Assembly (NCBI GenBank): GCA_903870185.1
Contig: CAIQCE010000330.1
Location: forward strand, 1-6,601
Length of the DNA stretch: 6,601 nucleotides
Source: an uncultured Gammaproteobacteria bacterium
GTDB lineage: Bacteria; Pseudomonadota; Gammaproteobacteria; Coxiellales; Coxiellaceae
Direction of reading: 5' to 3'
This document shows, piece by piece, positions 1 through 6,065 of this stretch (within the stretch, counting starts at the first letter, position 1; each line of letters opens with the position of its first letter). The translations under genes and the position numbers were made by a program. The notes under the pieces were generated by a model. The model had not been told where the DNA came from and ran no database searches. It saw only the letters and a program-made list of their open reading frames with translations.

Positions 1-120
1 CGAGATATCTTCGATTACATCGAGATGTTCTACAACCCGAAACGGCGGCACAGTAACAATAATCAGCTATCACCGGTAAACTATGAGAAGCAGTACTTTT
101 CGAGGCTTGAAAGTGTCTAG
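1..120 (+). CDS. IS3-family transposase OrfB, C-terminal fragment (partial at window start)
   Basis: Frame 1 reads 39 residues to a TAG at 118-120. The peptide contains the IS3-family OrfB C-terminal signature FYNPKRRHS (residues 10-18), followed by a QLSPVNYE segment (22-29). This is the tail of the rve/DDE integrase domain of the transposase, which cuts and joins the IS ends. The catalytic DDE residues lie upstream of the window, so activity cannot be judged. The reading frame is intact up to the stop, and the stop codon itself lies inside the terminal inverted repeat region, as is usual in this family. An identical copy on the opposite strand closes the window. Confidence 0.9.
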   Translation, partial: RDIFDYIEMFYNPKRRHSNNNQLSPVNYEKQYFSRLESV

Positions 121-138
121 CAAATTAGGGGCGATTCA
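1..138 (+). mobile_element. 3' (right) end of an IS3-family insertion sequence, left copy
   Basis: The element end is set at 138 because positions 1-138 are an exact reverse complement of 6463-6600 and identity stops there (C at 139 versus T in the other copy). The tip, read inward, is TGAATCGCCCCTAATTTG, which begins with TG and resembles IS3-family tips common in Pseudomonas. The body of the IS lies outside the window to the left. The inner flank after the IS is CTT. The outer flank needed to look for a 3-4 bp target duplication is not visible. Confidence 0.88.
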
Positions 139-179
139 CTTATGCCCCAAGAAGAGCCTAAAAAAATGGGTATTAATTA

Positions 180-1277
180 CTAGATTAATAAATCAATAAA
201 TTCGATGTTTGGCTTGACAGATGCATAAGACACCCTTTCCAAAGTTTTGATAATTGCTTCGAAAATAACTTTGGCTCCTTCTGGAGGGACCGCCATTCCA
301 ATTTGCCGTCGCACTGATTCCTTGCCTCCCTCAAAAACAAAGTCATTAGGAAAAGTTTGAAGCCGTGCCCGCTCCCTATTTGTTAAAGCTCTATGTTCCG
401 ACCAGTGATAAACATGGGTGCCTCCTCCTCCGGATCCCGTTACGGTGTATGCCGGTTTAGTGGGATCCAATCTCTTATATATCTGGCTAATTTGAGCGCC
501 AGTTACGTTGAGTTTTAAATGGTCGGGAAGGTTGGCTGTCCATGCATTTTCACCTTGTTTGATGCATTTTAAGCGCTCCACCACTCTTGGATGCTGTTTT
601 GTAAACTCGTGATTATCGGCACCGAGTTTGATTGGGGGCTTTTCAATAGCATCCTTGCAGGTCTTATGCTTTTTAGCATGCGTGGGAGCCGGGGGTAAAA
701 ACTTTAGCCTAAGATCCCTTCTAATGCCAACCAAGATTACTCTATGCCTAGCCTGCGGCACTCCATAATCTTCAAATTTATAAAGATGTGGGGTAATTTC
801 ATATCCATATTTACCCGCTTCAGACAAATCCCTAATAATTTTTGAAAGAGTTTTACCTTCGTTAGCACTCTTAATGCCGCCAACGTTTTCAGCTATAAAA
901 AATTTAGGATTAAATTCCTCAAGGATTGGAAGGCCAAAGCGATACAAAGGGCCGAAGTGACCATCAATACCCTTGTGTTCTCCTACCAATGAAAAGTCAT
1001 TACATGGAAAACCATAAGCAAAACCATCAATCTTCGGGGATATTTTAGCCAAATCCTTAGCGGTGATCTGCCTAACATCTGCAACGATTGCAGTCTGGTC
1101 ACTTGCACCGTCAATATTTCGTCTGTAAGTTGCAATAGTTTCATCATGGTAATCAACAGCCCAACCATGAACAAGCCTTACGCTAGAAAACTTAGAGATA
1201 TTTTTATTTGCTAATTTAGCCCCAATAGCAATTCCGCCTGGACCACAAAAAAGCTCTCCTAATTTATATTTCTTCAT
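180..1277 (-). CDS. C5-cytosine DNA methyltransferase (type II R-M/orphan type)
   Basis: This enzyme transfers a methyl group from S-adenosylmethionine to carbon 5 of cytosine at a specific DNA site, in this context probably marking self DNA. The conserved motifs appear in canonical order. Motif I is FCGPGG at residues 10-15. Motif IV has the catalytic Cys92 in GFPCNDFS. Motif VI is ENV at 130-132, and motif VIII is QARHR at 175-179. A variable target-recognition stretch lies at about 195-265. Motif IX lies at about 268-310 and includes a GSGGGG run. Motif X is GMAVPP at 327-332, where the usual Asn of GNAVPP is Met. At 365 aa it is full length. Motif I begins at residue 7, so the ATG at 1277 is well fixed although no Shine-Dalgarno precedes it. 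It is the last gene of the operon, 47 nt after the PhaR-like gene. The left IS lies 41 nt beyond its stop, so the C-terminus looks intact. The target site cannot be read from the sequence. Confidence 0.95.
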   Translation of the reverse strand: MKKYKLGELFCGPGGIAIGAKLANKNISKFSSVRLVHGWAVDYHDETIATYRRNIDGASDQTAIVADVRQITAKDLAKISPKIDGFAYGFPCNDFSLVGEHKGIDGHFGPLYRFGLPILEEFNPKFFIAENVGGIKSANEGKTLSKIIRDLSEAGKYGYEITPHLYKFEDYGVPQARHRVILVGIRRDLRLKFLPPAPTHAKKHKTCKDAIEKPPIKLGADNHEFTKQHPRVVERLKCIKQGENAWTANLPDHLKLNVTGAQISQIYKRLDPTKPAYTVTGSGGGGTHVYHWSEHRALTNRERARLQTFPNDFVFEGGKESVRRQIGMAVPPEGAKVIFEAIIKTLERVSYASVKPNIEFIDLLI

Positions 1278-1324
1278 TAATATAGTATATTTTCTTTATA
1301 TATAAAAAGCAGCAACTATCTACA
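1278..1324 (-). promoter_or_regulatory. AT-rich 47-nt gap before the methyltransferase gene; possible internal promoter
   Basis: This is the longest spacer within the operon and is almost entirely A/T in its start-proximal half, with TATATAT and TATACTAT-like stretches on the minus strand that resemble -10 elements. A TTGCTG hexamer occurs near the far end of the gap, but its spacing to the best -10-like hexamer is about 20 nt, so no good -35/-10 pair is present. An independent methyltransferase promoter would make sense biologically, since R-M systems often express the modification enzyme first. The sequence only hints at one. Confidence 0.25.
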
Positions 1325-1672
1325 TCACTCTTTATCATTAGATGATGCTGAAAGCTTCCATAGAGAATTAAACATCTTATGACTTTGATCGAGGGTGGAC
1401 ATAAACAACCCCTGCATAGGGTTACCATAAAACTTAATAATCATCTTCATTAAATCTTCTGTAAATAATTCGTTACCCGGAACGCTTTGATCAAGGATGA
1501 TGCTTATCAAAACTTCTCTAGTCACATCCTCTTTAGTCTTATGATTTAAAACAACAATATCGTACCCATCCATAAGTCTTTTTCTTATGCTAGAAAATGG
1601 TACATAGTCACTCAAGTCAGTGTCGTAAATTCGCCGATTAGGGTATTTAACGTAATTAATTTTTTTAATCAT
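1325..1672 (-). CDS. PhaR-like (PHB/PHA accumulation regulator) DNA-binding protein
   Basis: The 115-aa product carries the N-terminal DNA-binding domain of the polyhydroxyalkanoate regulator PhaR. KYPNRRIYDT lies at about residues 9-18, and VVLNHKTKEDVTREVL lies at about 40-55, matching the family pattern KYPNRRLYDT ... VVDAKTGEDLTRSIL. The second half (ELFTEDLMKMIIKFYGNPMQG, then a short helix) matches the repeat that follows in PhaR. The protein therefore covers both conserved PhaR segments but lacks the longer tail of typical homologues of about 180 aa. PhaR proteins repress phasin genes and bind PHA granules. No phaC, phasin or other PHA gene is present here, so a role as operon regulator or DNA-binding subunit is more plausible. 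It begins 7 nt after the B3 gene. The conserved domain starts immediately, which fixes the ATG at 1672 even though there is no Shine-Dalgarno. Confidence 0.85.
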   Translation of the reverse strand: MIKKINYVKYPNRRIYDTDLSDYVPFSSIRKRLMDGYDIVVLNHKTKEDVTREVLISIILDQSVPGNELFTEDLMKMIIKFYGNPMQGLFMSTLDQSHKMFNSLWKLSASSNDKE

Positions 1673-1679
1673 TTTAAAT

Positions 1680-2102
1680 TCAGATAATAGGTGAAAAATC
1701 TAAATAAAACTTATGAGAATTCATTCGAGATACATCAACAGAGCTTCGGCCATACTTAATTAGATGATCAATAGTTATCATGTATCCAGACATCACCCCA
1801 AGGCGCTTTCTAAAGTAGAGGCCTAGCAGTGAATTGTTACTGGTAGTGTGGATAGCTTTTCCATTTGCCTGTGCTCTTACACACTTAAATACCTCTCCAT
1901 CGTCACACTCCATCAAAAAAGGCTCTCCGGTATCAGGGAAAAAGTGATTACGCTGAATGTATGCAGGTACAGCCAAATATGCTTGATTTTGCTCCCTACC
2001 TGGACGTTGCCCCCAATTAAGACCGGAACTTTTAGGCACCTTAAGGGCTCCCCCAATATTTGATGCAAGAGGTAAGGTAACAAAATTCAAAGTATTTTTC
2101 AT
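1680..2102 (-). CDS. Stand-alone B3-like DNA-recognition domain protein (NgoFVII/BfiI restriction enzyme C-terminal type)
   Basis: The 140-aa protein resembles the C-terminal B3-like sequence-recognition domain of NgoFVII-family restriction endonucleases (BfiI has the same fold). Visible family-like segments are LNWGQR at residues 28-33, NQAYLAVP at 39-46, FFPDTGEPF at 54-62, DDGEVF at 67-72, GKAIHTTSNNSLLGLYFRKRL at 81-101, YGR at 117-119, and a C-terminal FYLDFS at 132-137. In those enzymes the domain is fused behind a PLD-type nuclease. Here no nuclease residues are present and the protein is only the recognition module. It probably binds the target site and brings in the neighbouring nuclease and motor proteins. 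It lies 21 nt after the DUF3883 gene and 7 nt before the PhaR-like gene. No Shine-Dalgarno is visible at the chosen ATG. The assignment rests on remembered family patterns and should be confirmed by profile search. Confidence 0.75.
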   Translation of the reverse strand: MKNTLNFVTLPLASNIGGALKVPKSSGLNWGQRPGREQNQAYLAVPAYIQRNHFFPDTGEPFLMECDDGEVFKCVRAQANGKAIHTTSNNSLLGLYFRKRLGVMSGYMITIDHLIKYGRSSVDVSRMNSHKFYLDFSPII

Positions 2103-2123
2103 TGCAATAGGAAGCTACAAGCC

Positions 2124-2870
2124 TCAAGGTAATCCTAAGGTAAAAACCTGCTTAGAAACTGTTATTTTTGCCGTTTCCCACCTGGCCCGTGGATCTACGT
2201 TAACAGGTAAGAAATCAGCAAATTGATGGTAAGTTAAAAAGCCTAGTATTTTATATTTTGATTCTACAGAAACGACGCCCAATAACACCCAATTTTTATT
2301 TAGGCTTGCAACCCTGGCTTCGTTTTGACTGATATAAAAAGTGAAGTTATTACCCGGCCTTGGGCTAGTTTTTACTTCTAGCAAAACTGATGACTCAATG
2401 TCCTTTATTGATGGCGCTTGTATATCAAACCCAGCTGAATCATCATACAGCGAGATGTGTCTAATCCTGTGGCGCTCTGTCTCGGGGACTGCTCCATTTA
2501 GCTCAGCGAGTACGGCATACTCACCATCAAGGCCAATCTGATGCATCAACTCTAAATCGATTTTTTGAGAGAACTTACTATTGTGATCAATACAATCCAA
2601 TATTTTCCAGGCAACCTCAGAGCCGCTCTTCAATTCAACTATTAATGAAGGTGGTACCTCTTTAGTTGCCAACTTAAGATAGCCATCTTCTATCTCAATT
2701 AATCCACTCCGCATCAACTCTTCAGCTACACGGACTCGGTCAAAATAAGATTTACCATTTTGGATTGGAGCAAGACGGCACTGAATTTCAAAATCTTTGG
2801 AGCCCATACCATTAGAAGCGGCATGTATTGCATCCAATACAAGTTCATTCCAAATTTGATTATCAGACAT
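2124..2870 (-). CDS. DUF3883-domain protein, PD-(D/E)XK nuclease-like; candidate restriction nuclease
   Basis: The 248-aa protein has an N-terminal region of about 105 residues that looks helical and possibly winged-helix-like (segment around 40-70). A C-terminal region resembles DUF3883 ('NO VEIN' C-terminal domain). In that region GLDGE lies at 113-117, GFDI at 147-150 and LLEVKTS at 163-169, followed by a beta-rich stretch and ISQNEARVA at 180-188. The spacing Glu117 ... Asp149 ... Glu165-x-Lys167 fits a PD-(D/E)XK nuclease core, with E-V-K as the metal-binding and catalytic strand. DUF3883 domains are frequent in restriction and defence loci. Its start codon overlaps the helicase stop by 8 nt (ATGTCTGA), which implies translational coupling and probable stoichiometric partnership with the SNF2 protein. 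It is the only clear nuclease-like domain in the operon apart from a possible ParB-fold activity. Cleavage activity is inferred, not shown. Confidence 0.75.
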   Translation of the reverse strand: MSDNQIWNELVLDAIHAASNGMGSKDFEIQCRLAPIQNGKSYFDRVRVAEELMRSGLIEIEDGYLKLATKEVPPSLIVELKSGSEVAWKILDCIDHNSKFSQKIDLELMHQIGLDGEYAVLAELNGAVPETERHRIRHISLYDDSAGFDIQAPSIKDIESSVLLEVKTSPRPGNNFTFYISQNEARVASLNKNWVLLGVVSVESKYKILGFLTYHQFADFLPVNVDPRARWETAKITVSKQVFTLGLP

Positions 2871-4683
2871 CTTGAGTCAAATGTTGATAGAGGTCGTCCA
2901 AGTCAGCTTCGTCGATTCCAGCCATAGCATCAGGAATATCTTCATCATCACCATTAGGCAGGCTTACTCTAGCAAGGCCAGTGTCATTTAAATAAAATCC
3001 AAGGCGCTGTATTTTATCCTCCAACCTTCTTGCGATTGAAAGGTCAACTGAACCTATAGATTCAAGGATGAACACCGAAGTTTGTTGGTTAGGTGGCAAT
3101 CCGAGCCTATGAATTCGGTCGAGCGATTGAAGATACAGACCAGCATTGTAATTTCGATCTAAATAGATAGCATCATGACACTCTTTATGAAGACTGACTC
3201 CCTCACCTAATGTCTGAGGGTTACTTAGCAAGACTGAACAGCTTTTTGAATTTCTAAATTTTGCGAGCTCAGTTTTTCTTTCGTCTTGACCAGTTGCTCC
3301 ATATATCAAAGCAGGTTCATAAGGTTCCAATAGTCGTTTCAATGCTAATAAATTAGCAATAAATGTACTCCATATCAGCACCTTTCGTCCTTCACTCGCA
3401 GCCTTAGCTACATAACGTGATACCCATTGATATTTCTCTGGAATTTCATGCGAGACATAGCTTTCTAAAACAGTCATTAACCTCTCTGATCCGACTAACA
3501 CCCTTGGTGGCCAACTTAAGCCGAGATATGCATCCTCTCTTACAGCTCCCATTAGCAAACCAGGATTGGTTGCTGCAGCAATCATAGCCATTACAGCCTT
3601 ACCACGACGACTAAAGAAATTACTATCACTATCGGATAATTGAAATTGCCCTATGAAGGATCGCTTCAAGGCCGCATAAACATCAGTCTGAACCAGGCTC
3701 ATTGGTAATTTAACTTGCTTTATGTTCATGGGGGGGAGCTGAAGCTCTTCTTTCGTGGTTCGCACAAAAACGCCACCTCTTTTCAGCCCAGCCAATCTTG
3801 AATCGGAGAAAAACTCTCGGGGTATGCCCTGCCAAGATAATGTCAGAAGATTTCGTAGATCTTCCTGACTCTGTGGCATTGGAGTGCCAGTTAATAAATC
3901 GACTCTCTTAGCATGGGCGGCAATTTCCCTACATGCACGCCATCTAATGGAAGCCCCCCCGCCCTTAACTCGATGGGCCTCGTCAAAAACCAACATTGTT
4001 GGGGCTTGTTCCACCCAGCGAGTAAGTCTTTTTAATCTAGCCCGATTTTCTAACTGCTCATAATTAACATAGAGAAGTTCAATGCCAGAATCTATCGGGG
4101 CATCAGTAAATTGACCAATGATAGGGGCATTAGATAACATCTTCGAATCATTTTCCCAGGCCTCAAATGCTGATCTTGGGCATACAACTAATAAACGGGA
4201 AATATCGCCACTTACCCTAAAGTGCTCCCAAACCGATAAAGTAGTGAGGGTCTTTCCAGCTCCAGGGACAGAAAAGTTTGCTCCATTGGGCATAGCAACT
4301 AACGAAGTCACATTCAATTTTTGGAATGGCGTTAGCTTACCTTTAATTTTAATAAGATCGAAATTAAGGTCATCAGAATCTAAACCAACCTTTTCAACTA
4401 AAGCAATAAAATCAGCTATGCATCCCTCAACTGTTTTGAGTGCGGCCTTAACTTGATCATCTATAAATAGATCGTTACCAAGATTTTTCCAGTTCTCCCT
4501 AAGCCAAATCTTACGTTGCGTAAAGGCAGTAATTGATACATCAATATGACCGGCCTGCAAGTCGTAATGCTCGCCCATAGACCACCAATCAAGCACACCC
4601 CCCCATTCGGAGGTAGATATATCCCCAATCGGCTGGATGCGAACAACATCCTCCGAGTACATAGAAATACTTAAGTTGGCCAT
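2863..4683 (-). CDS. SNF2-family SF2 DNA helicase/translocase
   Basis: The 606-aa protein is an ATP-dependent double-stranded DNA motor. RecA lobe 1 contains an LTPFQKLNV Q-like motif at 118-126, Walker A VPGAGKT at 139-145, motif Ia LLVVCPRSAF at 164-173, Walker B DEAH at 234-237 and motif III LTGTP at 264-268. Lobe 2 contains motif IV KVLIWSTF at 434-441, motif V NPQTLGEGVSL at 488-498 and motif VI QSLDRIHRLG at 519-528, the SNF2 form of the arginine-finger motif. About 115 N-terminal residues and an acidic C-terminal tail (about 579-600) are outside the ATPase core. SNF2 motors occur in many R-M-like systems, where they translocate on or remodel target DNA. It starts 20 nt after the ParB-like gene and overlaps the DUF3883 gene by 8 nt. 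No Shine-Dalgarno precedes the ATG at 4683. All ATPase motifs look intact. Three 7-nt G/C runs lie inside the gene. Confidence 0.93.
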   Translation of the reverse strand: MANLSISMYSEDVVRIQPIGDISTSEWGGVLDWWSMGEHYDLQAGHIDVSITAFTQRKIWLRENWKNLGNDLFIDDQVKAALKTVEGCIADFIALVEKVGLDSDDLNFDLIKIKGKLTPFQKLNVTSLVAMPNGANFSVPGAGKTLTTLSVWEHFRVSGDISRLLVVCPRSAFEAWENDSKMLSNAPIIGQFTDAPIDSGIELLYVNYEQLENRARLKRLTRWVEQAPTMLVFDEAHRVKGGGASIRWRACREIAAHAKRVDLLTGTPMPQSQEDLRNLLTLSWQGIPREFFSDSRLAGLKRGGVFVRTTKEELQLPPMNIKQVKLPMSLVQTDVYAALKRSFIGQFQLSDSDSNFFSRRGKAVMAMIAAATNPGLLMGAVREDAYLGLSWPPRVLVGSERLMTVLESYVSHEIPEKYQWVSRYVAKAASEGRKVLIWSTFIANLLALKRLLEPYEPALIYGATGQDERKTELAKFRNSKSCSVLLSNPQTLGEGVSLHKECHDAIYLDRNYNAGLYLQSLDRIHRLGLPPNQQTSVFILESIGSVDLSIARRLEDKIQRLGFYLNDTGLARVSLPNGDDEDIPDAMAGIDEADLDDLYQHLTQDV

Positions 4684-4686
4684 TTG

Positions 4687-4699
4687 AAGTTTAAAACTT
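4687..4699. repeat. 13-bp palindrome in the gap between the ParB-like and SNF2 genes
   Basis: AAGTTT-A-AAACTT is a perfect dyad with a one-base centre, occupying most of the 20-nt intergenic space directly before the SNF2 start codon, where a ribosome binding site would normally be. Its AT content makes it a weak RNA hairpin and a chance match is possible, but as DNA it has the form of a small operator. Confidence 0.4.
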
Positions 4700-4703
4700 T
4701 AAA

Positions 4704-6029
4704 TTATTTACCCGCCTTAAATTTGACAAACATTTTCTGTAAATCCTCAAGTGATTTAAATGCTTTTTTAAGTTCATACTCAAATTGTCCTGCATTAAAC
4801 CCTTGCTGAAGGCAAACTTCGTTAAAAATACTCACAACTCTTTCAAGGTCTTCCCGAATTTCTTGTAGTTGTTCTGCAGGAGTAGCCAGAAGCGTACTTC
4901 TTTTTTGTTTAGTTATTATTGCTTCAGCACCGAAGATCATTTTCTTTCGGAGATCCTCTAAACCAGGAGTTAATTCACCTGTAATAAATCCATCTTTATC
5001 TACACGAGCCTTAATAACTTCCTTAGCCAGTTCTTTAGCGTCTACTTTTTCACTAGAGTCACTCGGTTTGCCTAAAATATCTCCCAACCCATCATCATCG
5101 ACATGAACTTTTTTTAATTTACCGAGTAATTCTGTTGATGGAGAATCGGGTTCAGATCTTTTTGCAACATCTTCATCTACAAAATCTTCATCGATAGCTC
5201 TTGTCTGATCCTTATTGACCCCAAGAAACATAGCTGCAACACGGGACCATTTCATTCTATTAGCCGCTGGAAGATCGCTCACTTTAAGTGATTCATATTC
5301 TTGATTTAGATCTATTAAGTGCTGACTTTTTTCATCAAAAATTTCATACGCTAAATTAATCGGGCTCATAGAATCCCTAATTTCATTGATCAGTCGCAGC
5401 AACTGAAAGCGCTTATCAAGTTTATTTTGCCACCCTCTTGACCACTTCATTTTTTCAGCAATTTGCTTATCTGAGTATTTTAGTAATTTACATTTTTCCA
5501 ATAGAAGTAGTTCGTTTGTAAACGTATAGTCTTGGTGGACGAGCTGAACCATTTGCAAAGACATCTCAAGATCGAGTATGGCCGCGTCATCAACATCATC
5601 GGGTAAGACGGCAACATCAATACCCGGCTTATTAAGAAGTCTTAGTGCTACTGTTCTAGTGTTACCGTTAACAAGTAAACCATTGCGAGTTATTAGCCCT
5701 GGATTTAATTGGCCATAATCTTTTAATTGCTCTTGTAGATTCTTAAACTTATCAGTTTTTACGAGTAAGTCAGAAATTATCGATTGCGCCTGCTCTGATG
5801 TGGGGTTACCATAAACAGCCTGCTTACCCGGGTGATCAAATAATTGGGCAGCAAGTCGATTATTGTTATGATTTAACAATAAAACATTCGGATCAATAGT
5901 AATGACTGGGAAAGTTTTTTCTTTCCCCCGATATTCAATCGTTAAAGATTTTGTTTCTTTGCTTTCTACATAGCCATCTAATAACTTTTGAATCTGATCG
6001 CGACGATATTTATCTGTAACGTCTGTCAT
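4704..6029 (-). CDS. ParB/Srx-fold (ParB N-terminal-like) protein, first gene of the operon
   Basis: The 441-aa protein has a ParB/Srx-like domain at about residues 40-130. It contains ITIDPNVLLLNHNNNR (43-58), then LKDYGQLNPGLITRNG (102-117) and NGNTRTVAL (121-129). The last of these corresponds to the ParB GERRxRA box, keeping Gly122 and Arg125, which in ParB lies in the nucleotide-binding pocket. A helix-turn-helix-like segment follows (KYSDKQIAEKMKWSRGW, 184-200). Charged, acidic linker sequence lies at about 275-335, with helical and possibly coiled-coil sequence at about 380-435. No ParA partner or parS-like array is visible, so plasmid partition is unlikely. In defence loci ParB-fold proteins act as NTP-dependent DNA clamps, sensors or nucleases, and which applies here is unknown. 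It is preceded by a good ribosome binding site and the main intergenic region, so it leads the operon. Confidence 0.8.
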   Translation of the reverse strand: MTDVTDKYRRDQIQKLLDGYVESKETKSLTIEYRGKEKTFPVITIDPNVLLLNHNNNRLAAQLFDHPGKQAVYGNPTSEQAQSIISDLLVKTDKFKNLQEQLKDYGQLNPGLITRNGLLVNGNTRTVALRLLNKPGIDVAVLPDDVDDAAILDLEMSLQMVQLVHQDYTFTNELLLLEKCKLLKYSDKQIAEKMKWSRGWQNKLDKRFQLLRLINEIRDSMSPINLAYEIFDEKSQHLIDLNQEYESLKVSDLPAANRMKWSRVAAMFLGVNKDQTRAIDEDFVDEDVAKRSEPDSPSTELLGKLKKVHVDDDGLGDILGKPSDSSEKVDAKELAKEVIKARVDKDGFITGELTPGLEDLRKKMIFGAEAIITKQKRSTLLATPAEQLQEIREDLERVVSIFNEVCLQQGFNAGQFEYELKKAFKSLEDLQKMFVKFKAGK

Positions 6030-6033
6030 TTTT

Positions 6034-6039
6034 TCCTCT
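6034..6039 (-). promoter_or_regulatory. Ribosome binding site of the ParB-like gene
   Basis: AGAGGA on the minus strand ends 4 nt before the ATG at 6029, with ideal composition and near-ideal spacing. It fixes this start codon. It is the only clear Shine-Dalgarno in front of any of the six operon genes. Confidence 0.75.
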
Positions 6040-6065
6040 ATTTTCTAAATTATCAGCATTGAACG

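Larger units (their letters stand above)
180..6029 (-). other. Six-gene restriction-modification-like defence operon (inferred)
   Basis: Six minus-strand genes are separated by 20, -8, 21, 7 and 47 nt, which is consistent with one polycistronic transcript starting near 6085. The encoded domains are ParB/Srx fold, SNF2 helicase, DUF3883 PD-(D/E)XK-like nuclease, NgoFVII/BfiI-type B3 domain, PhaR-like DNA-binding domain and C5 cytosine methyltransferase. A DNA motor, nuclease, sequence-recognition domain and modification enzyme encoded together is the hallmark of restriction-type defence. The domain assignments rest on visible motifs. The joint function and the defence role are inference, and I do not recognise the exact combination as a named system. 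Confidence 0.7.

Noticed and set aside
139..179. Possible intrinsic terminator after the methyltransferase gene
   Set aside because: There is a T7 run on the minus strand (160-166) but no stable stem precedes it, so a terminator is not supported.
983..1174. 63-codon open frame on the minus strand within the methyltransferase gene
   Set aside because: It lies in another frame across methyltransferase motifs IV and neighbours, has no recognisable domain and no ribosome binding site; it is a shadow.
1325..1672. Polyhydroxyalkanoate metabolism locus
   Set aside because: Only the regulator-type DNA-binding domain is present; synthase, phasin and depolymerase genes are absent.
1848..2541. Plus-strand open frames opposite the B3 and DUF3883 genes (1848-2063 and 2341-2541)
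   Set aside because: They are antisense to genes with recognisable domains and have Cys/Ser/Leu-rich composition typical of antisense frames.
4118..4456. 112-codon plus-strand frame opposite the SNF2 gene
   Set aside because: It is antisense to Walker A and adjacent motifs; no start signal or domain is visible.
4461..4649. 62-codon minus-strand frame inside the SNF2 gene 5' region
   Set aside because: It is an out-of-frame shadow spanning the 4598-4604 homopolymer. The SNF2 frame is continuous with intact motifs, so there is no sign of a frameshifted split gene.
4704..6029. Plasmid partition gene parB, implying a plasmid
   Set aside because: There is no ParA-type ATPase, no parS-like repeats and no replication gene. 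The ParB-fold protein sits at the head of a defence-type operon and its box is GNTR rather than GERR.
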